Shown here: in pieces, positions 1 to 9,593 of the stretch
Position numbering within the stretch: position 1 is the stretch's first letter
Layout of the letters: each line of letters opens with the position of its first letter
Assembly: GCA_018350325.1 (NCBI GenBank)
Contig: JAEVLN010000021.1
Location: 1,054,001 to 1,118,000 of the forward strand
Origin: Globodera rostochiensis
Taxonomy: Eukaryota > Nematoda > Chromadorea > Rhabditida > Heteroderidae
Reading direction: 5' to 3'
Length of the DNA: 64,000 bases
Position numbers and translations under genes: made by a program
Notes under the pieces: generated by a model
What the model was told of the DNA's origin: nothing
Databases searched by the model: none
The model's input: only the letters and a program-made list of their open reading frames with translations

Positions 1-3000
1 CAATAAAAAATGAATAGAAAGAATTATTATAAATGAACTATTCAACAAATAATAAAAAAACAAATATCAATATATTAATAATATTATGCTTATCCCGGAC
101 ATTAAAGCTGGATTTGCTCCGAGTGGTCGGATGTATTCGAGATGATAATTGTATTTGTCGTTTGGTCGTAATAAGGAAGACTTTTTAAATGCTATATGAA
201 AAATCCATTTAAAGCGCACAACTCATTTATATATTGCAAAAAGGTGGCCGCGATATGCGCCTTTTAATAAATTATATTCATTCAATGTTAATCAAATTAG
301 AAGTGAGAACCAATCAACTGGATTTGCTCCGAGTTGTCGGATGTATTCGAGATGATAATTGTATTTGTCGTTTGGTCGTAATAAGGAAGACTTTTTAAAT
401 GCTATATGAAAAATCCATATTAAAGCGCACAACTCATTTATATATTGCAAAAAGGTGGCCGCGATATGAGCCTTTTAATAAATTATATTCATTCAATGTT
501 AATCAAAATTAGAAGTGAGAACCAATCAAGGAAAAACTATGTTGAAAATCAAGAGTGAATCAGGATTATTTATAAAATATTTAAAAACCAATTTTATAAC
601 CAAGCTAATTGTTGTATACTTTAAAAAGTTATTATTAAAATAGATGTTGCTAATCGAAGATGAAGGAGCCAAGCAACTTGCCAACAATAATGAAAAAACT
701 ATTATACATAAACATTAAAAATACATGGGGTCATTGTGTTTAACTTTTTTCTTATAAAAATCTAAATAATTAAAGCCTTTGTTCTAAAATAGAGCAACTG
801 TATTTTTATAAATAATTTGAACTATTGTACAAAAATAAAAAATTACTTAAAAATTTATATACAAAAATATAAATCTATGTATAAAGTTATAATAAAATGT
901 AAATGCAAAAGATGCAGTTTAACAGCAGACTCAAAATATTCAACTTTTTTTTTAAATTTATGAGCTTGAATGATTGTTTCCTTTCAAAAATAATATAAAT
1001 TTGTTGGCAACCCGTAAAAGTAAAATTGCATCAAAAAATTGGGGAAATATAAAAAAAGATAAATCTCTTCAAATTGATGCATGAAGTCCTGAAATTTTTC
1101 AAGAAAATGTTTAAAATGCCGATTTCAAGAATTCATAACTTACGTGACCATGCTGAACAGCCAGCCGCCAACTGGTTAAACAAACTGTGGAGGCAAAATT
1201 TATCTGTTTTAAAATAAATTTTAAAACTCAAAAAAGGGCAAAACCAAATCTATAAAGCAGAAAAAATAAAGAAAAAAAAAGTTAAAAACAAAAATTGAAT
1301 ACAAATGATACTTTATTGCCGAAAAACGCCAAATAAAAAAAATAACGTTTATCAAAAAAATAGACATGGTAGCTGTTTTGAGTCCAAATCTAGAACATAA
1401 ATTCAACTAATTATTAAGGTTCGAGATCAATTTATGTTATTTAAAAAAATATTTTTTAAGTAATTTAACACCCACGCGGAGATTGACTCAATATGTTAAA
1501 GGACGAAGCTAAAGAAGTTATTAATAAAAATTTAAAAATTAAATGATTAATACTTTGCAAATTACTGCCGTAACTCAAAAAACAAAATAATGACAATATA
1601 TATAAATTAAAACATTTTCAATGAAATTTGACCGGGAATATCATAATATAGTATATTAATCTGCAGAGAAGTGATAGATAAGAAATAGCTAATCATATTC
1701 TGTTTCAGATGCAAATGGAAAACATATCAATCAATAATACAAAAAAAGGCTATCCATTGGTGCACTTAACATAACTTATATTTTAGCAAAATAAAAATAT
1801 TTCATTGGAAAAGCTTAATAAGGTTTAAATATATTTTAAAACTTTTTGAGACTTATAGCTCAATTTCAAATTAACCAGTTTATTTTAATTGAAAGATATT
1901 TTTTTATTTAAGTTCTATATCCAATAAAATTGATTAATTAGCAAAATATAAAATTAGAGACATAAAAAGGCCTTAAATAATTGAACGTTAAGGTTTAAAT
2001 AATTAACAAAATGATGGATCTTTAATATTGCTGAAACATAATAAACAAAACTGAATAATTTATTAATGAAAACTTAAAGGCAATTGTTAATGTGATAATT
2101 TAAAATATTTTCAAGATTTAAAGACAGGATGAATCGTTTTATGAATTTTTTAAACATATTAGGTTTTTCGTAACCTCATAAAAATAAATTACATACAACA
2201 ATTTGCCGACCTAGATCAACGACTTTCCCATGCAGTGAAAACGACAAAACAAATTTTCTTCAATGCGATTAAACTGAATTTGAGAATCTTAAGTATTAAT
2301 AATTTTTACCGTTAATCAAGAATATCAACACATTCTTCATACTTTTTCAATTTATATATAATTAAAATAAGTAAGACTTAAAAACCTTGGTATACCACAT
2401 TGTAAATTTTAATAAAGATATAAAAAATTCTTAATTGAGTCATGAAAGATAAAATTGTTTTGAAGGATTAAAAAAACACAACCAAACGAGTGTTAAAATA
2501 ACAACATTTTGGTCAAAAAGTGCAAATTAATTTAAGCATCACCTGGACATCATTTACAATAATAAATGATAAGTTAAAAAAACAAATTAAAATTTAAAAA
2601 AAAGTAAAGTGACCTGTTAATAAAACAACATAATAATAGATAGTTCAAAAACTAAATAAAATTAAATAAAAAAATACTCATGGATGTTTTAAATAGCAGC
2701 ATTAAAATGATCAATATATGGATCTACAAAAACTACGCGAAGCCACATGGCTTTGTGCTCAATGTCTACTCCAGACGTAAAAATATTAATGTTAAATATA
2801 TGGCGAAGAAATGATTAATTAAATTAAAATATAATGGAAAAATAAAATTAAAGAAAGGTTGGGAATAAAATAAAAATGTTATTATAATAACAATTGATCA
2901 AACCAAATGAGATTTACATTTCGCCCTTTGGATTTGAAAAGAGTAATTTTGTTCGATGCTATAAAATGCGATCACTTAATCTTGAATAATTTTTTTTAAG

Positions 3001-3326
3001 AGACAAAAAACCAAAATTTCCAGCTGGCGGCGCAGCCGCCCGGTATTTAAATAATCGTCAGCATTAATCACTGGCAAAAAACTTAAGCTTGTAGAGACTA
3101 TTTTGCGAATTTGCCACCATCATTCAATAATGTCACAAACTTTTCCAGTCGCCAAGAAACGGAGCAAATAATTATCCTGAAACAAAATTCAAGAGCAAAA
3201 CAACAATAAATAACATGAATACATTTTTTTAATATACGCATATATTAATACAAATAAGCTAAACAAAATTTAGAACGAAACGCAAAATGCTCGAGCGATA
3301 AATAAAAAAAGCATAATTTTTATAAA
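1..3326. other. AT-rich flank with exon-like islands
   Basis: This is AT-rich DNA with no long ORF. Short GC-richer islands of 60-110 bp have open plus-strand frames. They lie near 645-690, 1108-1200, 2199-2290, 2715-2785 and 2900-2990. One of them, at about 3023-3041, is a 19-nt block between TTTCCAG and GTATTT. They could be exons of a host gene with long introns. GC-rich blocks have few stop codons by chance, however, and several of these are open in more than one frame. I do not recognise any encoded product. Confidence 0.3.
108..529. repeat. 210-bp tandem duplication
   Basis: Two consecutive copies, 108-317 and 318-529, are nearly identical, with only a few substitutions and 1-2 nt indels. 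Each starts CTGGATTTGCTCCGAG and ends AAGTGAGAACCAATCAA. The first 85 bp of each copy is GC-richer and is open on both strands, so a duplicated exon plus intron is possible. No TSD or terminal inverted repeat was seen, so unequal exchange or slippage is more likely than transposition. Confidence 0.85.
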
Positions 3327-3331
3327 GTCAG
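3327..3331. repeat. Target-site duplication GTCAG (left)
   Basis: GTCAG directly precedes the left LTR. The same five bases follow the right LTR at 16433-16437. A 4-6 bp duplication is normal for BEL/Pao integrases. The perfect match shows that 3332-16432 is one insertion with both ends preserved. Confidence 0.93.
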
Positions 3332-4434
3332 TGTCGCCTTCGGACAAATTTAGCTCTTTTGGGTGGAGGGAAGCTGAGGAAGACTGCTAATTTAACAGCG
3401 GATGAGTCGAGAGGACGAAAAGGGATTGGGGTGGTTTGGAGGGCCCTCTGTTTCACGGGGGAAGCCAGTGGCAGTTGTCAGAGGGGATGTGTCGCGTTTA
3501 ATTTTTGATGACCCGAAGAGGCGATAATTTGAGACAATTTATTCTTTTTGGGGGTACCTCAAACTTGGGTAATTAAACCGCTCGGACGATGGGGATGAAA
3601 TGGGACATGCGCGAAAAGGAGGACGGCACAAAATGGGGGGGGGGAGGGGAGTTGAACAATGGGGTAAATGAGTGAAAATGTGGGGGGTAAATGGGGGGGG
3701 GAGGGGAATTTAGGGGAAATGTGATGGGGACAAATGGGGTGGGGAAGGAGGAGGTAACAACGGCACTCGGACGAGGGCGGATGAGCGGGCACGTCCGAGG
3801 GGCACGTCCGAGAATGGGGCCGGCGGACGGTGTACACGAGCGGGGCCAATGGCGGGTAGGGCACGAGCGGGGCCAATGGCGGGTAGGGCACGAGCGGGGC
3901 CAATGGCGGGCAGGGCACATGAGCGGGGCCAATGGCGGGTGGCGAACAAATGTGTTCCAGTTGAAATGTGGTGTGAAGGTGATTTGGCTGGGCTTTTATA
4001 GCCTCTTTTCTACGGTGCCAACGTTTTTGTTTACTATTAAAATTGGTTTGTCCTAATTTTGATTCACACTTTTTGCCCATTTTGCCCGTTTTATTTCCAT
4101 AACATTTCATTTCTTTCCGTAACCTTTCTCAAATTTTGTTTTGTTCCTTCCTTTTTGCCACTTTAGATTATTCATTTCAATAAATTTTAATATCATTTTT
4201 TTGTCCGATATTTGTCGGCCCACTTTTTGTTATTTTCCTATTGTTGTTTTGCACTTTTTGTGCACAATTTATTTTACATGAATGCTTATTCATTTTTTCT
4301 CGCCCTTTCCATTCATTCATTCATTTATCTTATTTATTTCATTTCAATTTTTATTAATTTATAATTTTTTATTATTTTTATTTTTATTCTTTAAATTTTT
4401 AACTAATTTAGTCAAATTTCGCGTGCTCGCGACA
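3332..4434 (-). repeat. Left LTR (3' LTR of the element)
   Basis: This 1,103-bp LTR is almost identical to 15316-16432. Its outer bases are TGTCGC and GCGACA. It contains a G-rich block on the plus strand, a 27-bp minisatellite, a TATA-like sequence on the minus strand (3991-4000) and an AT-rich part carrying the last codons of env and its TAA stop (4359-4361). It differs from the other LTR by small indels in G runs, about 14 bp of a TTCATT-type microsatellite and a few point changes. The proline-rich frames read here repeat in both LTRs and were not called as genes. Confidence 0.95.
3835..3943. repeat. 27-bp minisatellite in left LTR, about 4 units
   Basis: Four head-to-tail units start with CACGAGCGGGGCCAATGG. 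The third has one substitution, and the fourth has a small change at its start and is truncated. The unit is a multiple of three, so the minus strand reads as a 9-residue repeat rich in Arg, His, Trp and Pro. The same array is at 15820-15928. Confidence 0.95.
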
Positions 4435-7265
4435 CTCCCGAAACGGGGAGCTTTTGGTCGTATTTGACGCTTTTTACGAGAGCAACATATGGAGTAAATA
4501 AATGGGAGTATGAAAGGGATGAAGAAAATTAGAAAAATTAGAAACATTATTGCTATAAGAATTTGAAGCCAATTAAACTGTAAAAATGAACTTATGAATT
4601 TTAGTATTTCGCTGACTTGGTCAAAGGTTGTACCGGTTATCGGTTCTTCAACACTATTGTTAGTTACTACCGATTTTTTGTCTTGTTGAACAATATAGAT
4701 TAACTTGGCTTCCAATGTTATCGTTGTAGTGCCGTCGGGGCACGTAACCGAACAACTTTCTTTTATTGTTTCATTGTGGTAATTAAGTTGGATCTGTTGG
4801 GGGTTTCCTTTTGTGTCACAATGTATTTGGATTTTTTGAGATGGGCACTGGACATTGGCTAATGCCGTTCCGAAGTCAGTTTTGCATGATAGTGTCCAAT
4901 TCGCACCATTCGAGCAAGAGTAACAGCCTTCTAATGATTTGGTTGTGATAGTACAAGTATTCTTGTCGTAGATAGCTTTAACTTTGTGGCCTTTGAGCGT
5001 GATTTGCATTTGAAGAGCGCTGGTTTGTCGTATTTTAGCCTTTAATTGGGATTCAAAATAAACACGAGCGCCTTGGGTATCAAGAGGCAGGAGGTTTTCC
5101 GACTTTTGAAACATTTTCGGTAATGGATTTTCTTCACATTCACAGTGCACGATGGAATCTCCTCCATGGCATTGACAAGCTTCGGGTGGGAAGGTACATT
5201 GAAAATTGGTGGCCTTTGCCTTGTTTTCACATCGTAAACTGTTAGTTAACAAGTGATCATTGTCCACAATGATTATTTTGTCGTTGGTTCGGTCAATTAT
5301 GAATTTCGACCCAAAGAGTGGAGTGGGGGGAATAGAAGTAGAAGTTAAGGTGACTGATATTGATTTGTCATTTGAATTTCCATGATGGGTAAGAATACCA
5401 GGTTTTAATTCCATCAGGAATGCCTGTTTGTTGTCAAAGGACAGCTTAGTTGATGCAAGTATTGTCCAACTGGGGCATTTTATAACTTCATAGAGGTTAT
5501 TATCTTTTGGTTCAGCGTAAGTTCGATAAAATAGACATCCGTCAACAGCAAGAAAGCATTCACAGTGCCATCCTCCGCAAGATGGAACACAGTATGAATA
5601 ACCGGGTTGATCATTGGCATACTTACTGACGCCTGGATTTCTCTGGCTCATTGTCAGTTTTTGGCAAAATTGTCCAGTACAGTCGCCCGAACCTGAGCAT
5701 CTTTTTTGGGATGATGATGAAAGTTGATAGTTTCTCATGAAGTATTCTGACTTTTCGTCACAGACGATCGCGAGACTGTCAATCACAATTTGAAGGGTTT
5801 CCATTGTTTTATTTGTTTTCGTATTTTGGAGTTTTAAACAAGTCATGTGCTCGGGTGTGACTGAAATTTGGGTTGTTTGGTCATAGGTACACTCGATGTG
5901 ACCGTCTTGGCTAACAGCACAATCATTGGTTCCGGCGACGAGATTTGTTGTTTCGTCACAAGCAGTTATTTCTGGAATATTAAGAAGAGGAATAAAGGCA
6001 GAAATAAATAATGTCAAAAGAATGAGTGGTTTTCTTTTTGATTTAATAATTTTCATTTTCTTTTGTTTTCCTCTACAACAGTTATGAAGACATTGAAATA
6101 TCCGGTGTATAATCGAAAAAATTAGTTTGATAATTTTTAAACTTAAGGTGATGATATAGAGTGTAAGTAGGAGGGTAGCCAGAATTAAGGCCCAATGAAC
6201 TTGGCCTATACATTGTGGGTTTCGGATATATTCCATACAGAGTTGGCACGTTATTAATTCACAGACTGGTGAGGCTTGACAAGAAATATATTTGTTCTCA
6301 GATGGACCTTTGGTTTTGACGAATTGGAGGGTTATATTATAGACTTTTGCTATGATTGAGACAGGAAAAGAAACAATTTCTTTTTCCTGAAGCAAATTTT
6401 TAATAACAACGCTGTAGTCTCCGGTAAAAAGTCGCAGTTCTTTGACGTCAGTGATAGAATAAATCATAACTCCGCCAGTAACGCATTTAATTAAATTTTC
6501 AAATTTTGAGTCGTTCGCCGCTCTTTTGTTTCTTGATTGTGAGTGTTCAGAGTGTGCAAATGTATAATATTTAAGTTTAACGTTTCCCCATGCTTTGATT
6601 AATATTTTTTCATTCTCAGATTTTATATAATAAGTTTTTTCGTATGGCTCGTAATAGCAAAATTTTGTTCCATAGGTTTGTTTGATGCAGGGGTATTTCT
6701 GGCAGTATATGGGAGTACCAATCGTAAGATTGCCCTCCCCCAGACAGCGGAAGTCGTCTTTGGAGTTTGTTTGCGAATGAATTAGATTTAGGTTGTGTAC
6801 AAAAAAAATAGAATGGTTAATAAGCATTATTGTATTAAAAAATTTTCTGTAGGCTTTCGAACAAGAATTTGTACGTATAAAAGAACAAACAGTTGAAAAA
6901 AGAGGGGGAAGAAATGAATGGGGTGGAATAGAGTGTTCGAATTTAATGGGTATTGTATTTGAAGAAGCAAAACTGCAATCATGTGACCACGAGGGGCAAG
7001 CACAACGCGGACCACAATAAGGGGGATAATTGAAACGAATATGGCCAGAGACACAGGATAAGTGTCGAAAGCAAAATTCGCTAGTTCTTTTATTTTGTTT
7101 TATAATGAAACCGGTATTTGAACAATAAGTAGTGAATTTTGTTTCCCATAACTTCGAAGTTTCATTATCAGGGCATTTATATGGGTGGCTAAGGCAAGCG
7201 GTGATAAGGCTAAGAAGAGTTATGATTGTTAGAGAAGTTGAAGGAATGTCGAATAAAATTGATGG
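4359..7265 (-). CDS. Env-like glycoprotein with phlebovirus Gc-type fusion region
   Basis: This is the distal part of the preceding frame, and its upstream boundary is approximate. It starts with a hydrophobic segment resembling a signal peptide or membrane anchor (about 7240-7190). A Cys-rich ectodomain with N-glycosylation sites follows, with a furin-like RNKR site near 6530. Next come a transmembrane segment (about 6200-6130), a basic linker and a second hydrophobic signal-like segment (about 6030-5975). A long Cys-rich domain then contains the dense-cysteine block at 5700-5525, which fits the phlebovirus G2 (Gc) fusion-domain pattern including CGGWHCECF. A final transmembrane anchor ends in a lysine-rich tail. 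The two-module layout resembles a Gn-Gc precursor. Assignment of the Gc part is fairly secure. The Gn comparison is inference from topology. Confidence 0.85.
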   Translation of the reverse strand, partial: PSILFDIPSTSLTIITLLSLITACLSHPYKCPDNETSKLWETKFTTYCSNTGFIIKQNKRTSEFCFRHLSCVSGHIRFNYPPYCGPRCACPSWSHDCSFASSNTIPIKFEHSIPPHSFLPPLFSTVCSFIRTNSCSKAYRKFFNTIMLINHSIFFVHNLNLIHSQTNSKDDFRCLGEGNLTIGTPIYCQKYPCIKQTYGTKFCYYEPYEKTYYIKSENEKILIKAWGNVKLKYYTFAHSEHSQSRNKRAANDSKFENLIKCVTGGVMIYSITDVKELRLFTGDYSVVIKNLLQEKEIVSFPVSIIAKVYNITLQFVKTKGPSENKYISCQASPVCELITCQLCMEYIRNPQCIGQVHWALILATLLLTLYIITLSLKIIKLIFSIIHRIFQCLHNCCRGKQKKMKIIKSKRKPLILLTLFISAFIPLLNIPEITACDETTNLVAGTNDCAVSQDGHIECTYDQTTQISVTPEHMTCLKLQNTKTNKTMETLQIVIDSLAIVCDEKSEYFMRNYQLSSSSQKRCSGSGDCTGQFCQKLTMSQRNPGVSKYANDQPGYSYCVPSCGGWHCECFLAVDGCLFYRTYAEPKDNNLYEVIKCPSWTILASTKLSFDNKQAFLMELKPGILTHHGNSNDKSISVTLTSTSIPPTPLFGSKFIIDRTNDKIIIVDNDHLLTNSLRCENKAKATNFQCTFPPEACQCHGGDSIVHCECEENPLPKMFQKSENLLPLDTQGARVYFESQLKAKIRQTSALQMQITLKGHKVKAIYDKNTCTITTKSLEGCYSCSNGANWTLSCKTDFGTALANVQCPSQKIQIHCDTKGNPQQIQLNYHNETIKESCSVTCPDGTTTITLEAKLIYIVQQDKKSVVTNNSVEEPITGTTFDQVSEILKFISSFLQFNWLQILIAIMFLIFLIFFIPFILPFIYSICCSRKKRQIRPKAPRFGSVASTRNLTKLVKNLKNKNKNNKKL

Positions 7266-9593
7266 TTTAGTAGGATTATTTACAACAAACTGGCTTGGAG
7301 CAGATTTGTCGGGAGAGCATTCTGCAATTTCTGGTTTCCGTTTTCTAAGGTTGGGAGGGTTTTTGATAGATTTTGGTGTTGACAAACGGGTAAGTGCCAC
7401 CAAAGTTTCTTCGAAATCAGAATCATTGGGAGTTATTTCTAAGGGATAAATTAATTTTAGAGGACGATTGATTGTATGTTTATTTGCCAGTTCAATAGAC
7501 GCGCCGCGAGTAAGACCGTCCGAACCATTAAATAGAGATTTGATTATGCCTGTTTTCCAAAGTGCTCGGGGGGTGTCTTCATGGATTAAAACAACATCAT
7601 TAATTGCGGGAAGGGATTTATTGCATAATTTTGGATTTTTATTTTCAGTTTTATAGCGTTCTCTTAAGCTCGGAATATATTCTTCAGTCCAGATTTTCCA
7701 ATAACCGTCTAAGAGGGTTGTTGATTTCTTCCATAATTCGAGTTTTTGATCATAAGAGGTTGGTTGGAAAACGAAATTGGGATCTTTGGCTTCATTCTCT
7801 TCTAAGATTGGAGGAATGCAGATGTTTTTATGGGGGAGAATGAAATCGATTGGTCGCAGAATTTTGTAAGAGTCAATATCGTCGTAAATAAAAGTGAGAG
7901 GACGTGAATTTACTAAAGCTTCAATTTCGCATAGAAGTGTATGAAAAGAATCAAAATTAATGAGTTTCCTTCCGATCAGTTTTTTCATCGCACTTTTTAC
8001 ATTAAGATTCAATCTTTCAATAGCGCCGTTTTGCCATGGGGCCAATTCGATTGAAAAATGCCAATTAATTTTTTCCGATAAAAAATAATGTTTGATTGTC
8101 GGATCGTTTAGGACTTCTTTTAATTTCAAGGTTTCTGGTAAAATTTTAGACGCGAGTTTTAATTGAGCTGCGTTATCACTCCAAACATTCTTTGGGGTAC
8201 CTTTTCGAGAAATGAAGCGCCGAAAGGCATTAAGAAATTGGTCGACAGATAGGGAGGTTACTAATTCCAAATGTATCGCTCTTGTCGTAAAACAGGTGAG
8301 AAGAAGAATCCAACATTTGTCAGTGAAAGCTTTTAGTTGTATTGGACCCATATAGTCGAGACCGACGTTTTGAAAAGGTCCACTCATTTGAACGCGTGAT
8401 TTTGGTAAAGGAGGCATTTCTGGTTGCTTGAAAGGTTGTGCATTATAACGTCTGCAGTATACGCAGGTCTTTCTAATTTGGTCAATAATACGGCGAGCCT
8501 TTGGAATCCAAAAGATTTTACGTAATTCAGCTAGGATTGTCATTGTGCCAGAGTGCAAATTGTGCTCATGATAGTCCATAATCAACAAGTGGGTTCCTTT
8601 GTGTTTCCGTGGCAAGAAAATTGGGTGAATCCCTTGTATTTGTGCATTTTTTAGTCTTCCTCCGCATTTATAAATATCGTCTGAGCTTTGGTAAATACCA
8701 AGTTGTCTCTGTTCCTCAGGAGTAGGCTTCATCTCCTTTTGGATAAATCGAATGAGTAATTTTTCAGCCATTAGTTTTACAATTAATTGATTTTTGAAGG
8801 TATTTTGATCAAACTTTTCATTAAATTTATTAGAGTTTTTAAATTTGAAGTGAACGAATTGGAGAAAAACTTTAGCATACTGTATTAATTTTTGCCACGA
8901 ATTGAATTTACTCCATTCTATGAAAAGAACGGGGGTTGAATTGAGCGTCAAATTTATTTGGGTAGTTTCAATTTCATCATCGAAACTGAAGAAGGATGAA
9001 TTTTCTTGTTCTGGGTTAAAATTTTCAAAACTGTGGGGAGGCCAATTTTCTTTATCCATTTTTAACCATTTCGGACCATGCCACCATAACGCGGAATTTT
9101 TTAATTCAGTAATAGTCATGCCTCTCGAGGCTAAGTCAGCCGGATTGTCCGAGGATTTTACATAATAAAAATTCAAATTAATTTCAGTCATGATTTGTCG
9201 GATTTCAGATACACGGTTTTTGATGAAAGTAGGCAATTCCTTTTTACTTTTTACCCAACTCAAAACACATTTAGAGTCAGACCAGACAAGAATGTTGTCG
9301 ATAGTCAATTTTGATTCTTTCACGAGGAATTTTGCGGCACGAGCTGCGATTAGAAGGCCCAATAATTCGAGTTTAGGAATTGTTAAGCCCTTTAAAGGGG
9401 TGAGTCTCGTTTTAGAAAAGACAAGATTTACTTTATCATAAGTTTGTAGGTAGACTGCTGTTGCAAAAGCTAATTCAGAAGCATCTGAGAAAACGTGTAA
9501 TTGAGTGAAATTTTGATGTGGTTTGATGAAAGGGGAGCGAATGATTAGGATTTCGTCGGATTTAGCAATTGAATTCCATTCTGATATTTCTTC
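4359..9593 (-). CDS. BEL/Pao RNase H-integrase-Env, one continuous open frame
   Basis: This frame is open for 1,744 codons after the TAA at 9594-9596. It begins with the RNase H region (VFSDAS near its start, then VWSDSK and NPADLASRG). The HHCC zinc-binding domain and the DDE integrase core follow, with catalytic residues visible in GLDYMGP, WSDNAAQ and NGAIERL. After that comes the C-terminal Pao domain with its W-rich EYIPSLRERY block. The same frame then runs into env without a stop (see the separate entry). There is no ATG near the start of the frame: the first codons are plain continuation of pol, so this is the downstream part of a Gag-Pol reading frame and not an independent gene. The env stop lies inside the 3' LTR. 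Fusion of env to pol is odd, because related env genes are generally thought to be expressed from spliced RNA. Confidence 0.93.
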   Translation of the reverse strand, partial: EEISEWNSIAKSDEILIIRSPFIKPHQNFTQLHVFSDASELAFATAVYLQTYDKVNLVFSKTRLTPLKGLTIPKLELLGLLIAARAAKFLVKESKLTIDNILVWSDSKCVLSWVKSKKELPTFIKNRVSEIRQIMTEINLNFYYVKSSDNPADLASRGMTITELKNSALWWHGPKWLKMDKENWPPHSFENFNPEQENSSFFSFDDEIETTQINLTLNSTPVLFIEWSKFNSWQKLIQYAKVFLQFVHFKFKNSNKFNEKFDQNTFKNQLIVKLMAEKLLIRFIQKEMKPTPEEQRQLGIYQSSDDIYKCGGRLKNAQIQGIHPIFLPRKHKGTHLLIMDYHEHNLHSGTMTILAELRKIFWIPKARRIIDQIRKTCVYCRRYNAQPFKQPEMPPLPKSRVQMSGPFQNVGLDYMGPIQLKAFTDKCWILLLTCFTTRAIHLELVTSLSVDQFLNAFRRFISRKGTPKNVWSDNAAQLKLASKILPETLKLKEVLNDPTIKHYFLSEKINWHFSIELAPWQNGAIERLNLNVKSAMKKLIGRKLINFDSFHTLLCEIEALVNSRPLTFIYDDIDSYKILRPIDFILPHKNICIPPILEENEAKDPNFVFQPTSYDQKLELWKKSTTLLDGYWKIWTEEYIPSLRERYKTENKNPKLCNKSLPAINDVVLIHEDTPRALWKTGIIKSLFNGSDGLTRGASIELANKHTINRPLKLIYPLEITPNDSDFEETLVALTRLSTPKSIKNPPNLRKRKPEIAECSPDKSAPSQFVVNNPTKPSILFDIPSTSLTIITLLSLITACLSHPYKCPDNETSKLWETKFTTYCSNTGFIIKQNKRTSEFCFRHLSCVSGHIRFNYPPYCGPRCACPSWSHDCSFASSNTIPIKFEHSIPPHSFLPPLFSTVCSFIRTNSCSKAYRKFFNTIMLINHSIFFVHNLNLIHSQTNSKDDFRCLGEGNLTIGTPIYCQKYPCIKQTYGTKFCYYEPYEKTYYIKSENEKILIKAWGNVKLKYYTFAHSEHSQSRNKRAANDSKFENLIKCVTGGVMIYSITDVKELRLFTGDYSVVIKNLLQEKEIVSFPVSIIAKVYNITLQFVKTKGPSENKYISCQASPVCELITCQLCMEYIRNPQCIGQVHWALILATLLLTLYIITLSLKIIKLIFSIIHRIFQCLHNCCRGKQKKMKIIKSKRKPLILLTLFISAFIPLLNIPEITACDETTNLVAGTNDCAVSQDGHIECTYDQTTQISVTPEHMTCLKLQNTKTNKTMETLQIVIDSLAIVCDEKSEYFMRNYQLSSSSQKRCSGSGDCTGQFCQKLTMSQRNPGVSKYANDQPGYSYCVPSCGGWHCECFLAVDGCLFYRTYAEPKDNNLYEVIKCPSWTILASTKLSFDNKQAFLMELKPGILTHHGNSNDKSISVTLTSTSIPPTPLFGSKFIIDRTNDKIIIVDNDHLLTNSLRCENKAKATNFQCTFPPEACQCHGGDSIVHCECEENPLPKMFQKSENLLPLDTQGARVYFESQLKAKIRQTSALQMQITLKGHKVKAIYDKNTCTITTKSLEGCYSCSNGANWTLSCKTDFGTALANVQCPSQKIQIHCDTKGNPQQIQLNYHNETIKESCSVTCPDGTTTITLEAKLIYIVQQDKKSVVTNNSVEEPITGTTFDQVSEILKFISSFLQFNWLQILIAIMFLIFLIFFIPFILPFIYSICCSRKKRQIRPKAPRFGSVASTRNLTKLVKNLKNKNKNNKKL

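Noticed and set aside
3559..4110. Proline/arginine-rich ORFs of 119-190 codons in both LTRs, on both strands
   Set aside because: They arise from the GC-rich LTR block and its 27-bp repeat, lie in several overlapping frames at once, and differ between the two LTRs by homopolymer length. They are kept only as a possible upstream ORF in the 5' LTR.
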